The notes beneath the pieces were generated by a model. The model was not told where the DNA came from. It saw nothing but the letters and a program-made list of their open reading frames with translations, and did not search any database. A program made the position numbers and the translations under genes. From assembly GCF_000004075.3 (NCBI RefSeq), contig NC_026658.2, forward strand, positions 22,866,075 to 22,930,074: DNA of 64,000 nucleotides, in the 5' to 3' direction. Within the stretch, counting starts at the first letter, position 1. Each line of letters starts with the position of its first letter. Of this stretch, positions 1 to 11,130 are shown piece by piece. The stretch is from Cucumis sativus (Eukaryota > Streptophyta > Magnoliopsida > Cucurbitales > Cucurbitaceae).

Positions 1-628
1 GGATTCGGGAGCCGCTGCACTTCATTGTTTCCATGGCTCCCTGCCGGGATCAGTACGATGACATCTTTGAAGTACATATCTTCTATTTTTTTTTAATGAA
101 GTTCTCAAATATTAGGCTTTACAGGGTCAGTCGAACACAAATTCTCCTTTCTGTGATGGACCTGAAGATTATTATAGTCATCAGGCTATGCACAATTTGG
201 TAAGCTTGACGATACTTAGGATCATAATGTTCTTGAAGACATAAGAACCACACTTGACTCTAATTTTTCAGGATTATTCTCCTTCAGTCGTAGCTCATGT
301 TGGACCATGTAGTGACGGACAAACTATGCAGGTACTGGTCTTTGATTCAATAAATCCATGCTAGATCATTATGGAACTTGGTTCAACACATGAACTTTAT
401 ATATTTGTTTTTTTCAGTCCCAAGGACAGCTTCATTGAAGAACGAGGGCATTTTAATCAGGTCGAGGATAATCTGCAAGATGTGGTATGTCTTTGGTTAT
501 GTGTGCTTCTTGACAATTACATCTCGGATTCTCCTTTTGTGAGGATGTAATTCTTGTTGTTGTAGGAACAGCCTGATGATGCCTCGATCCAAACTCACAT
601 TCACAATAACCAGGCATATTCGAGATAG
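1..628 (+). CDS. 3' end of an unrecognised multi-exon gene
   Basis: Five exons read through in one frame: 1-71, 125-199, 272-331, 425-484 and 566-628, ending in TAG at 626-628. All four introns are short (53-93 bp) with GT donors and AG acceptors. The exon 4 acceptor is the AAG at 422-424; the earlier CAG at 416-418 would bring an immediate stop. The predicted tail (about 109 residues) contains REPLHFIVSMAPCRDQYDD near its start and is acidic, Gln/Asn-rich and without membrane segments, ending NNQAYSR. I do not recognise the family; a low-complexity C-terminal tail of a regulatory protein would fit but is a guess. The gene starts outside the window. Confidence 0.6.
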
Positions 629-2225
629 GTGCCTGTCTGGACAGCTGAAACAAGAACAAACAGGGGCAACCTTAACACATTAAACGAGTTTGCAGTTGTA
701 AAGTTTCGGGTATGATCTAAACGTCAGTTCATGTTTTGTTCTCATATTCTTCCATTTTGTTTGGTCTTATGTTCTTAGTTCTAGAAAATATGTCCCAGGA
801 ACTAACAGAACTAATATTTAACGGCTTGTGCAGGCAAAGCATTTTTTCTCTCTTTTAGTTTCTATTATAGGATTAATAATTTACTATGGGAATAGTTTGT
901 TCGTGAGTAATAACTGTATATTCCATCTAAACAAGACTTTTGATTGAATGAAATAGGTTTTATTTTTTTAAAAGAAAGGAAAGAAATCAAGAGTATCAGA
1001 AAAATAAAAAAAAAGCTTAAATGAAGCTTGTAAACTTACTTTTTCCTTGTTTTATTAGCCACTTCTAAAAAAAGTTATAAAATATCGATAAAAGAAAGTT
1101 ATTAAATTTAGTTCAAATTTGCATATGTTTTCAAGGAATGTGAAAAATCCACCAAAAATTTGTGAAGTAACAAGAAAAATGAAATTGTCTTTAAATGGGA
1201 CTTTAATAGGGTCCTCTTGACTTGTAACTTTTCTATGTTCCAATTTTTAACTTTTAGAGGTAAGACCAGAAAAATAGCAAATTTAAAGTTTTACTTTGGG
1301 TGAATAAAAAAAAAAAAAAAAAAAACTATTTCAATGGTTAATATGACAATAAAAAAATAGAAAAAAATTACTACGAAATTGCCATACTCTAGTAGAAAAA
1401 AAACTCACATTCCAAATACAATCCTTCTAGCAAAACCCTAATCATCCCTAATTCCTTGTTCTCAAATCCCAAAATTTCCTTCCAAACTTCTTCATCTCCA
1501 TGCCCATCTCAAGCTTTTCGTCTCAATAAAATACCAGATGATGGATTCTCGGCAAGACTAGTGATCCACAATGTCGTTCACAAAACATCCACCAACACAA
1601 TGGTATCCTACCTCAATTCGCCAAACTTCATCATGCTATCCATCCGTATCTGCTCAATTGTAAACTAGGAGTACTTTGAAAGCGAATCCAGAACCAATTT
1701 TATGGTGCTCTTCGGTAGCAAGTAGATGGACTTGTCAACAGACTTGTCGATGTCAAAGAAGATTCATTTAGTCATAAACTTGTAGCGATGCAAATAGTCC
1801 TTCACCATCATGCATGTTTACATTGAATTTCTCCTCTAAAAAATAGCAATATGCCTGAAAAAATTTAAAAATGTCAAAAAAAAATTGTCTGAATAAAAAA
1901 ACAATCAATTTGTTCTTTCGAGAATATTCTTGTCCTGTACGGCTGTGCCACAACTAACATATCAAATTAAAGTAAATCTAGCTCAACAATAATAATTAAT
2001 ATGACCTTTCTATCTAGAGGTTGAAGGTTCGATATATAATTGTGAGTACTAAAAAAGCGATAGCAGCAAGCTTTTTAGTTTGAGAGTGTATGACATCTGA
2101 TACTTCAGGACTCACAAGCACAGCACTAATGGGTTAAATATGCAGAAGAAAGAGTCTACAGAACTCAGCACAAAAGACAAGCATTACAAAAAATATCTTC
2201 TTTTGTCTCAGTTCTTGAAATTATC
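629..2225. other. Spacer: 3' flank and unassigned sequence
   Basis: This begins with the 3' UTR of the preceding gene and then becomes AT-rich spacer. On the minus strand at about 1670-1860 there are open stretches with protein-like composition (AYCYFLEEKFNVNMHDGEG, then DKSIYLLPKSTIKL in another frame) that could be the remains of a dead gene, but I cannot assign them. Positions 1983-2045 look like tRNA box A (CTAGCTCAAC) and box B (AGGTTCGATA) spaced as in a SINE. Confidence 0.4.
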
Positions 2226-2650
2226 CCAACGTCTTCGGCTATTGAAACCAAGTCTGGCTTGATATTGTATTTATCACATCCGAACATCGTCTCGAGTCTT
2301 CCAAAAGCACAAATAATCTATGGCATGGAAGAGATTACAAGGCACTAAGTAAGAGAAGTGAAAGGTATGGAGGCTAGCTAAGTAATATCATTTTGTATTA
2401 TCTCATCTGCAATGAAAAGAATTTCATATTTCTTCAGCACACAGCTTGGGATCTACAGATGACATTAAAATCTAGGGAATAATTTCAACTCTTTCTTCTT
2501 TTCTTTTATTTTAAAGAATTGGACCTCTAAAAGCACTCATGATTATGCATATAAAGAAAGAAAGTGACGCTTACTTTTGTCAAAATAAGTTGCATTAGGA
2601 GATATCACACCACCTGCTCCCATGACATGTTCTGCAACAAAGGCAGCAAT
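2226..2650 (-). pseudogene. GABA transaminase gene fragment (three exons, broken)
   Basis: On the minus strand, three consecutive exons of a plant gamma-aminobutyrate transaminase (POP2 type, mitochondrial GABA to succinic semialdehyde) can be read. Exon a, 2575-2650, gives AAFVAEHVMGAGGVISP and is bounded by a good acceptor and a GTAAG donor. Exon b, about 2402-2453, gives VLKKYEILFIADE, the part with the PLP-binding Asp motif (ADE); an extra GT just before it breaks the frame. Exon c, about 2226-2317, gives [20 protein letters not shown] and then decays. The donor after exon b is AT instead of GT. The PLP lysine region and both ends are absent. Retained introns mean this came from a DNA duplication, not a processed transcript. 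Family identification is from memory of the conserved motif; non-functionality is seen directly. Confidence 0.75.
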
Positions 2651-3530
2651 CTGAAAGAAACAAAGGTTAGAAATACTAAAGAAATATTTGCATATGTCAA
2701 ATATTTGAACATTCAAGTCAGGTTCTATGACATTACTGTTTCGTGTGAGAATAAGATTCTCTAAATTGTTGGCTAATCTTTACGAGAACTCTCTTTCCTC
2801 GGTTTCGCCTAGCATATCAGTGCCACATTTAGCATTATAAAGACGGTAATATATTAACTTAGGTAGTTCTCTTGTGTAATTTGCATCCAAGTTGGTTCAT
2901 GTACTCATGAATATTGAAAAATAAAGTGATTATAACACAGCGAATATTGCATATATTAAAATTAAAAATTAAAAATGCTAATATGGGAGATTATATTGCA
3001 TATATTATCAAATTAAAAATGCTATGAAATGGATGAACATACATGGAGGGGATTTTGAAAGGAAGGCATTTGTCACCAAGTTACCTTTGATGAATTCTTT
3101 AATTAGTAGTCGAATTATTGCTTTGCGTTGTTGCTTCCCTACCAAAAAAGGGTGAGAAAGGGATCGAACCTGAACAAGCCGCTCACAAGTTCTAAAACCA
3201 GCAACATCTTCTGCACATGAACCAAGCTGGAAATGATTTAGATGTCAATGATAATAACATTAAACTTTCCAAGAACTTGCAAATCAGGGAAAACAAGTAT
3301 GACTCTTGAGTTCTCGCGTTCTGAAACTTGCTTTCATAGTTAAACTTACATCCCACTGCCCAAAGCAGGCTTAAGTTCTCGCGTTTTGATCCAAAATTCA
3401 CTCTTAAAATACCATTTGCCCCAGATTTTGAAAACATAGAACAATAATAACAGCAACATTTTGTTTATGTCATATACTGATACCACTTGCCAATGCCTTT
3501 AGCGACGAGAGCAAGTGAGAGAGCAAAGAG

Positions 3531-3708
3531 TAGTACGAGCACAAGGTAGGAAGAGTCATAGCATGTAAGAGACTATTGGGTACTCATCCGTAGTGCATGG
3601 GAAGAGTCATAGTGCATAAAATGATCGATCAACTTCAAGGGTTTGTTTTGTTATTTGTTATTTTTATCTCTCACATGCTATGACTCTTCCTCCCTTGTGC
3701 TTGTACTA
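3531..3708. repeat. Hairpin-forming inverted repeat (42-bp arms)
   Basis: The left arm 3531-3572 and right arm 3667-3708 are inverted copies differing at only 3 of 42 positions, separated by about 94 bp. The loop contains another copy of the core GAAGAGTCATAG near 3600. This looks like a small foldback element or MITE. No coding potential is seen. Confidence 0.7.
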
Positions 3709-4601
3709 GGTCAAAAATGTTATATTATTCATTGTTTATTAGAGTTGACCCTTGTGAATGAATTTATTTCAGGGAGTAGGAACTCATAGTTTTGATTTTG
3801 GGGGCAGATAATAAACACAAGATAAGTCACCCCAGCAAGATGAAATATCCAATAAAAAAACCCTTGAGCCAAAAATAAAATTAAAATCTCTAACTACAAA
3901 ACACAACAACCCACAATTAGAAAACACCATAAACATAAGAACTCCAATAGATGAGAAAGATAAAGGCTGTATAAAACAAACAGATAATTAATGGGTAAAA
4001 AAAAAAAGCAGAAGAAAATGGAGATGAACAAACTTGAAAAGGGTAGTGATGATCTCTTACCTTTGGTTTGATAATCATTTGAAGAAGATGATTGAATCCC
4101 ATTTCTTGTTTAAGTCAAAAGCAATGAAAATGAAGCTGATATAGATAAGGACAGCATCTCAAAACCAATAGGTTGAAAACTATTAATTATGTAGTTTCTT
4201 TTTTTTCTTCTTATGATAATGATTGTTTTAAAACGGAGAGAAACCATGACATAATAACTATATATACACAATAAATAAAACAATTTAATCTCCGTAGAGC
4301 AATACTTAGATGGCACCTAGGTCGATGCTTGCTCCCCCCCTAGACACATGCATGAAAAATACACACAAAGGCCACATGGTAGCTTTTAATTGGGTGCAAC
4401 ACAACATCTCAACATCTCCACTGCACTTTAGTTATTTTTCATTTCCATACTCTCATTTTTCTTTGTCCTATTTTAAAATTATCACGTACCAATTTTGAAT
4501 TGAATGTAATGGGAGCTACAGTACAATAGGTTGATGTATCTCTATTCAACCAAATATATATTTGTTGAAAGTGAAAGTGTTTTTGGTCAGAACATTTTAT
4601 T

Positions 4602-5092
4602 TAAGGGTGGGTTTGGGAGAGAAAGAGTTACGGAGGAAAATGATCATGATAATTCTAGTGATATGGTAATATGTGCTTGAAGGAAGTGTTATTATTGGTA
4701 GTGTTATGGTAATATGTGTTTGGGGAAAGGAATATGAAAAGTAGTGTTATGATAGTATGTATTTAGGGGAGGGATTATGATAGTGATGTTATAATAATAT
4801 ATGCTTGGATGAAGGATTATTATGGTAGTATTATTATAATATGTGTCTAGGGAATGATGATTATAATAACATGTGCTTGAAGGAAAAGTTATGAGTGTAA
4901 TATTATGATAATATGCGTTTGGGGCAAAGATTATGTTATTGGATTTAGGATAATTTTTGTTTATATATGTTTTCAAATATTTTTCTTACATATCCGAGAT
5001 TAGCAAAATATTTGTTTCGTAAATCGTTACATTGAGGCCCATTTTCTAATCCTTTTTTCCCTAAAACCTAGCCCCAAACACACCCTCACTTT
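4602..5092 (+). mobile_element. MITE with internal minisatellite
   Basis: The element starts at TTAAGGGTGGGTTTGGGAG and ends at CCCCAAACACACCCTCACTT, giving imperfect terminal inverted repeats. The body is built from about eight degenerate 35-50 bp units around the core ATGATAATATGTGTTTGGGG. A related, shorter copy lies in opposite orientation at 60,500-60,692. The minus-strand open frame through the minisatellite (Tyr/Asn/Thr/Ile-rich) follows from the repeat and is not a gene. Confidence 0.65.
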
Positions 5093-8000
5093 ACACTTTT
5101 CTTTAGAATATAGTGTAGTAATTAGAAAGAGAAAAAGATAAAATGAAAGGAAAGGAAATAAAGGCCTACTTCAAAAATAAGAAAAGAAGAAGATTTTATT
5201 AAATGTTGTAAGTAGGAATTAAAGTGTAAGCCAATGAGAGTGGGGATTCTCTCTCTTTCACCATTTTTCTTTTTATCATTAAACATCCTAACTAGTTTTC
5301 TTTTTATCATTAACCTATATACAAATAGATATATAAGTGATTATTATTTACAGAATTATTTTAAAAAAATAGTAAATAAATTAAAATATTTACAAGCTAT
5401 ACCAAAATTTTGGATTATATCACTGATAGTTTTCTATTATTATAGTACATCAATGACTATCGGTGATAGAATTTGCTATAGGTTGTAAGTATTTTCTAAA
5501 ATCTACTATTTTTAAAAATTCCCCTTATTTATAACATAACTCTATTGATAAAAATATATTAATGTATAAATTTTGATTTTTTTAAAATATTTTGTAAACA
5601 TTTTTGTTCGGTGTACCATATTTGAAAACACCGCTTTTAATCAAATATAAGAAAATAAGTCAAAATATTTACAAAATTTCAAACCTACCACTAATAGGCA
5701 CTAATAGAGAGCTTATATGTATTTTTAATAGTAATATTGATAGACACCGATAGAATCATTGGTAAGATGTAACATTTTGCTATACTTTATAGATATTATT
5801 AACAGCTTTATCATTTACAATAATGTTCCTAATAATAATAAGTAGTGCTTTAAATATTCAAAATACGAGAATATGTAAATGAGTTTAGCTTAACTGACAT
5901 CCGTACGTTTCTAAGGACAAGTGATCCAAGGTTTAAATCTATCTCATTGAATTGTACTTAAAAAGATATTTTAAAAAAATTAAATAATAAATTAAAACAA
6001 TCATATTTATATCGATTTAGATATTATAATAATTATTCAATTAAATAATTCTCTTCAAAATAATAATTATTTACAGTTTAGATATAATAAAAATATAAAA
6101 GTGTTATTTTGAGAATTTAAACGGTTTTGATCACATCATGTAAAAGACAACTTTCAACAGTATCATCCAAATTTGTTGAGCAAATATTTATAAAAAAGTA
6201 CAAATTAAACAATAAAAGAATGTATAAATCAAGGATCTATGTAGGTGAATAATTTTAGTTAATTCCTTTAGTAAGGTTGAAAGCAAACTTTTATTATGTA
6301 ATTAAAAGACGAAAAATTTTAGCCTTAACGGTCGTAAATTTATTATAGATATGATAATTAGGTTTAATGTAGATGTCGAACCTTAGTGTTTCAAGGAGAG
6401 TCGTGCGTAATTCTTCCATCACCATCATATGTCATTTTTTCATGCACATTATGTACACATTATTAGTGTCTATGTAAAAACCAATACCTACTCGTCATTT
6501 TACTTATAAATAGAGGCATTTGATGGATATTAAAGTAACGTGTAAATTTAGAGAAATTAGAGAAATTTACATTAGTGAGAAACAATTCAAAAGTTAGACT
6601 TAGTGGAGAATTTTGAAATTTTCAATTCCCAGTTTTGTTATTTTATTAATTTAATATATTATGGTATGTTTTTTTCGATATTCGTGTTTTCCTTGGGCTC
6701 ATTTAATAATATCAAAATTGCCACTCCAAGCCAAAATTCAGCCTCTTTTTTTCTAGGTTTTACATTACTTTAATTAAACATAATTGATTCATAAAGTGAG
6801 ATGAATTGATAAAGTTTGATGTTTGAGTAGTGAACTATAACTTTTGGAATAGTGATAATGGTAGGTATCTTATTTAATTGAGTCACGTCAAAATTGGCAT
6901 GTACATTTAGAGAGTAGTTATTTAATTTTGGGTATAGGTTGTATGGACCGGTAGATAATATTTTGTGATAACTTAAAAGATATAAATTGGTAAAAACAGA
7001 GTGATGAGAACAAATAAATTATTATATAGTAGAATAATGATCACTTACCTTAAAAGTAATTGTAATACAACCTTGATGCTTACTGTCTTTCACACGTAAG
7101 TTTAACACGATATACTCTTAATAGAAAAGTACTTAACAAAAAAAAAAAGAAGTTTGAATTGACTGAGAAAACTATGCTTAGAAGAAAATAACGATAAAAA
7201 AAAAAAAGAAAAAGAAGGCAAAAGAAAATGATCTCTTCAAGGAGACACCTCTAACTCTCCTACATAAGCAGACTAAAAACTGTTTACTAGTTATAGAGTC
7301 ATTTCAGTTTAAAAAAACATACGCTTGCTAAAGAAAAAAAAAACGTCGGCATATTAATTGAAAAAAATCAATACAGTAGTCAAGACAAACAAAAAGACAA
7401 TTTTGACAAGTCATTTCGAAACAAAAATAAAATTGTAAACTCTAAAGAGATGTTTGGAGCAGGGAGTGAGTTATTATAGTTTGATTATAATAGTTTGTGT
7501 TTGGGGTGTAAACTATTTTAGTTTAGGTTATAATAATATGTGTTTGATTGGTAGACTATTTTTTGTTTGATAAGAAAATAGTAAATACATAATTTGGAAG
7601 GTTAAATAGTAAAAGTTTAAGATTTAATTGGATGATTAGTGATTAAGAAGATATGATTAAGAAGCAATTAGTGAGTGAGTGTGTGAAAAGAAGAAAGAGG
7701 AATGGTTTTTGGGGATTTGGTCAAAGAGAAAGAAAAAGAATGGAAGGGACGAAAAGCCCAATTATGTGGAAAATTATATGAAATAGACAACAATATCTCA
7801 CATTGGGATTGATTAAACCTCTTTTGGTCAAAACAACGTGCATTTCTTGTTTTCTTTTCTCCAACTAAACAAAATATACGTTTTATTGCATACTTCCTTA
7901 CGTCTCTTCACTTTACTTTATTATTATAATTCTACTCTTTTATCTTCTACTTTTTTTTTTACACATTACACTCAATATTTTCAATTTTTTTTCAATTTAT

Positions 8001-9690
8001 ACATGTTTAACTTAAATCATAAACCTAAATCTTCTAAACTCTAGAGATTAGACTTTTTTTTTTCTCATGTAAAGGTTGAATAAAGTTGATGGAGAAAGTG
8101 TCCACATGCATCGCGTTGAAATAAACAGAGGAAATTAATAGGGTTGTTAATGATAAGCTAATCGTTGATATTAGGATTCAGTTCATTCGGTTCGATTTGA
8201 TTTTTTAATACGTAAAATTATTATTGAACTACGAGTCCGATTTCTCTACTATGTATTATCAAAAACTTAAGTCGTCCAACCTTTTTAGTGGGTAAGAATT
8301 AATGTTTCGATCTCTCAAATAAGAATAACTTAGTTTATCCATTCATAAATTTCTTTTAAAAAAAGTGGCAACTATCTATCAAATCTTATTCAAATGATTA
8401 TATTGAAATTGAATTGAATTGACCAAAATATTTTTTAAAATCCTATATTAATAATCAACGATTCTATTATTCAATCCCTGACATCTTGAGTTTTGTTTTC
8501 AATTTTGATGGAGTTTTTTTCAACATTTATGACCTCGACCTTTAAGACAAAATTTAAGATCTATAATTTTTTGATTTCATGCATGAAATAGGGTATTGAA
8601 TTGAAATGCATTAATTCACTCATTAAAAAAGAAGATTTTTTGGGCATGAATTGGATTGGGGAGAGATGGATGACCTCAAATTGAATAAAACAAGTTTCAA
8701 ATATTAGTCTATATATATTTTCTCTCTTTCTTATATTCAAAGTCCATATTTGCTTATAATTATAAGTGAATTTTGAAATTGATATTGAATCATGTTGGTG
8801 AATTTATTCTGCTTTTAAAATCATTTGATTAAATTTTTGGATTAGATGTAGCTTTAGAAGACAAAACTCCAAAAACATCAACAATAATTATGATGTTGTA
8901 TATGTATAATATAAAGTTTGTTGTTTTATTTTATAATAATATTTTTATGTCAAAATACCTTTCTTTAAAAAGCAAATACCCTTTTGATTTTTTAAACTTC
9001 TTCAATTTATTTTATTTTATATTTTATAATTTCTAATCTTGAATTTTAACTCATAAATAAATCTTAAGTGTTAGTTTTAAAAATGTTAAATGATGGATGC
9101 CATTTATTACAACCAAAGTCAATAGATTATGAACTAATTAATTGGAGTAATATTTGAAAGTTTAATTGAGATGAGATTAAGCAACAAAAACATATATCAT
9201 AAATATTAATTAAGTAATTAATTAATTATATATTTGAACTCTTAACTAAAATTATAAACAACCTAGCAACCACGACACTTCCTTGAAAATAACACAAAAT
9301 TATAATTAATCACACTTGTAACATTTTAAAAGTGTTTAATTGAAAAATAAAGCAATGAGGAAGTAATAGTAAGGACTAAACTTAAAAGAATTGTTAAATT
9401 TGGAATTAATTGATAAAGTTTAATTTTTGATTGGGAGGAAATTTAAATTTAAATTTTGTTTTTAAAAAAAAAAGAAAGAGAAAAAAAGAAAAAGAAATGG
9501 GAAAAATAAGAAAAAAGATAATTGGAATAGAGGAAATGGAAGAGGAAGCAGGTTTCCAGGAAGCATGCAGTCCACAGTGGCAACAAACAAACGAACAAAT
9601 TTTATTTTACTTTTCCTTTCCCTTTCCCTTTTCCTTTCACTTTCTATTCCTTTCCTTTCCTATTCACAAACTTTGAAACAATCCAACACC
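5093..9690. other. AT-rich spacer with degenerate mobile sequences
   Basis: I see no gene in this stretch. It contains a tRNA-like SINE candidate at 5884-5955 (TTAGCTTAACTGA and GGTTTAAATC), and a possible decayed LTR at about 6360-6720 with a TATAAATAGAGGC box near 6506. A second MITE-like block begins near 7445 (GATGTTTGGAGCAGGGAGTG) with ATAATATGTGTTTG repeats. A pyrimidine-rich TTTCC tract lies at 9600-9665. Open frames here are short and low-complexity. Confidence 0.5.
7445..7700 (+). mobile_element. MITE-like element, boundaries uncertain
   Basis: The left end reads GATGTTTGGAGCAGGGAGTG followed by AGTTATTATAGTTTGATTATAATAGTTTGTGTTTGGGG and related units. A similar end in reverse orientation occurs at 60,870-60,915 (AACTCACTCC...AATGTTCCC). 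The right boundary is not clear. Confidence 0.4.
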
Positions 9691-9698
9691 AGCAGCCC

Positions 9699-9717
9699 CA
9701 CGTGCCACCCTCACGTG
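9699..9717. promoter_or_regulatory. Paired G-boxes upstream of the VQ gene
   Basis: Two perfect CACGTG motifs lie at 9699-9704 and 9712-9717, 13 bp apart start to start, about 540 bp upstream of the VQ start codon. G-boxes bind bHLH (MYC) and bZIP factors. Their use here is inferred from position only. Confidence 0.5.
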
Positions 9718-10182
9718 ACATATATCCCACCTCCCCCATTCCATCCATTTCTTTTCACCAATCATCAAATTCCCTTAATTCCTCTACTTACTCAAATTTC
9801 ACCTAAATTGAGTCTCAATACAAAACATATAATAAACATTATAGGGAAGAAGAATAGAAAATTAATTAATATATCTAGGTGGTTAACCTTAATTTCAAAA
9901 CCAATATTTATTGTACTTAATTGTACACATCCATTACCTATACTCAACTATATGGTGGTCTCTCATAACTTATTTCACCAACATCTATTTACTGTTACTG
10001 TTTACTTACGATAAACTTTAAATAAATAGACAAAATTTAAGGGTGTCCACTGTTCCTTGTTGAAACTTTTTAACCGAAGGGAATTTTAAAACAAAATTAA
10101 GGAACCCGATTTTTACAATTTGGGTGAGGTAGTTGGAGTAAATTTAAGACAACTTACTTTAAATCACACTCATATAGAATAT

Positions 10183-10199
10183 CTATATATATATATATT
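10183..10199 (+). promoter_or_regulatory. TATA box of the VQ gene
   Basis: An alternating TATATATATATATA run lies 52-68 bp before the ATG and is followed by a CT-rich leader (CTCATCTTTCTCCC). This is a normal plant core-promoter arrangement giving a 5' UTR of about 25-40 nt. Confidence 0.55.
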
Positions 10200-10250
10200 C
10201 TCCATCTTTCCAAAACCACTCTTCTCAATTATTCCTCATCTTTCTCCCAA

Positions 10251-10832
10251 ATGGCAAATCAATGGCTCAATATGTACAATCAAAACAACCTTTCAAACAC
10301 TCAACTCCCCTTTCATCTCTCCCATCACGATCACCTCAGTTCAAACAATAACTCCGATGTAGTTTCTGATTCTACCGTCGTCACTACCGCCGTCTCCTCC
10401 GCCAATACCCCACCAGCCTCATCATCCGGTCTGAACCCAGATGGAACCCGAGTTGCCAAGCCGGTCCGGAAGAGGTCCAGAGCCTCTAGACGGACCCCAA
10501 CTACTTTACTCAACACGGACGCCGCAAATTTCCGAGCTATGGTCCAGCAATTCACCGGCGGCCCCTCTAACGCTAATAATAACCTCCACAATTTTGCCAC
10601 ATTCGGCTTCCCCTGTAATTCCCAAACCCTTTTCGACCCGGCTTCCGCCGCCGCCTACCAGGTCCAAGATCCGGCGCAGCAGCAGTCGGTACTCCAATTC
10701 CAAAACCAGCCACCGCCGCCGCTTATGTTCTCGTTGAGTAATTCGGGAGGCGGTGATGCGTTTTATCAACAAGGTGGAGGATCGAGAAGTAACAACAACA
10801 ACAATAACATAAATTACACGGGGGGTTTTTGA
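10251..10832 (+). CDS. VQ-motif protein, VQ22/JAV1-like
   Basis: This is a single-exon protein of 193 aa, typical of VQ genes, which usually lack introns. The diagnostic motif FRAMVQQFTG spans residues 94-103 (consensus FxxxVQxhTG), preceded by a basic nuclear-localisation-like stretch PVRKRSRASRRTP at 71-83. The N terminus is Asn/Ser/His-rich, and the C terminus is Gln/Pro-rich and ends in an Asn repeat with GGF. VQ proteins are nuclear cofactors that bind WRKY factors through the VQ motif. The RKRSRASRRTPTTLLNTD block resembles Arabidopsis VQ22 (JAV1), a jasmonate-pathway repressor; that closer assignment is inference. The ATG follows directly on a TATA box and short leader. A decayed paralog lies 1.9 kb downstream, and G-boxes occur on both sides. 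Confidence 0.9.
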   Translation: MANQWLNMYNQNNLSNTQLPFHLSHHDHLSSNNNSDVVSDSTVVTTAVSSANTPPASSSGLNPDGTRVAKPVRKRSRASRRTPTTLLNTDAANFRAMVQQFTGGPSNANNNLHNFATFGFPCNSQTLFDPASAAAYQVQDPAQQQSVLQFQNQPPPPLMFSLSNSGGGDAFYQQGGGSRSNNNNNNINYTGGF

Positions 10833-10957
10833 TGGGTCTTCTCCGAGGACTCTAAATCATCGCCCGGCTAGACTCCGGTGCAGCGGCGGGATTTCGACGG
10901 TAGTTTTTATTTTATTTTATTAGTTATAATTTAATTTTTGGGTGGAGCTTAAAAGGA

Positions 10958-11130
10958 GAAGTTAGGCACCGAAGTCGTCTGATTAAGATGGCATTTTTCT
11001 TAAAATTTTTTGATTATGGTGTGTATACGATTCGGAAAGTTGGTGCGTGCGGCACGTTTCTAGATACTTTCACACGTGTCAAACCCCTTTTTTGTGTTAT
11101 TTTTTTTTTCTTTTTTTGGAGTCGCACGTG
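10958..11130 (+). promoter_or_regulatory. G-box-rich 3' flank of the VQ gene
   Basis: GCGTGCGGCACGT lies at 11,045-11,057, and CACGTG at 11,073-11,078 and 11,125-11,130. The same order of motifs recurs behind the dead paralog at 12,955-13,006. The block may be 3' UTR or a downstream regulatory region; which one cannot be told from sequence alone. Confidence 0.4.

Noticed and set aside
3176-3237. A fourth exon of the GABA transaminase fragment (minus strand, LGSCAEDVAGFRTCERLVQ)
   Set aside because: It looks exon-like with an AG before and GT after, but the residues do not match the expected upstream part of the enzyme; left unassigned.
4704-4976. 90-codon minus-strand open frame rich in Tyr, Asn, Thr and Ile
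   Set aside because: It is the translation of the MITE minisatellite and has no protein-family features.
9431-10014. Open frames before the VQ gene
   Set aside because: They read through a purine tract and a TTTCC pyrimidine tract; composition is low-complexity and they lie in the promoter region.
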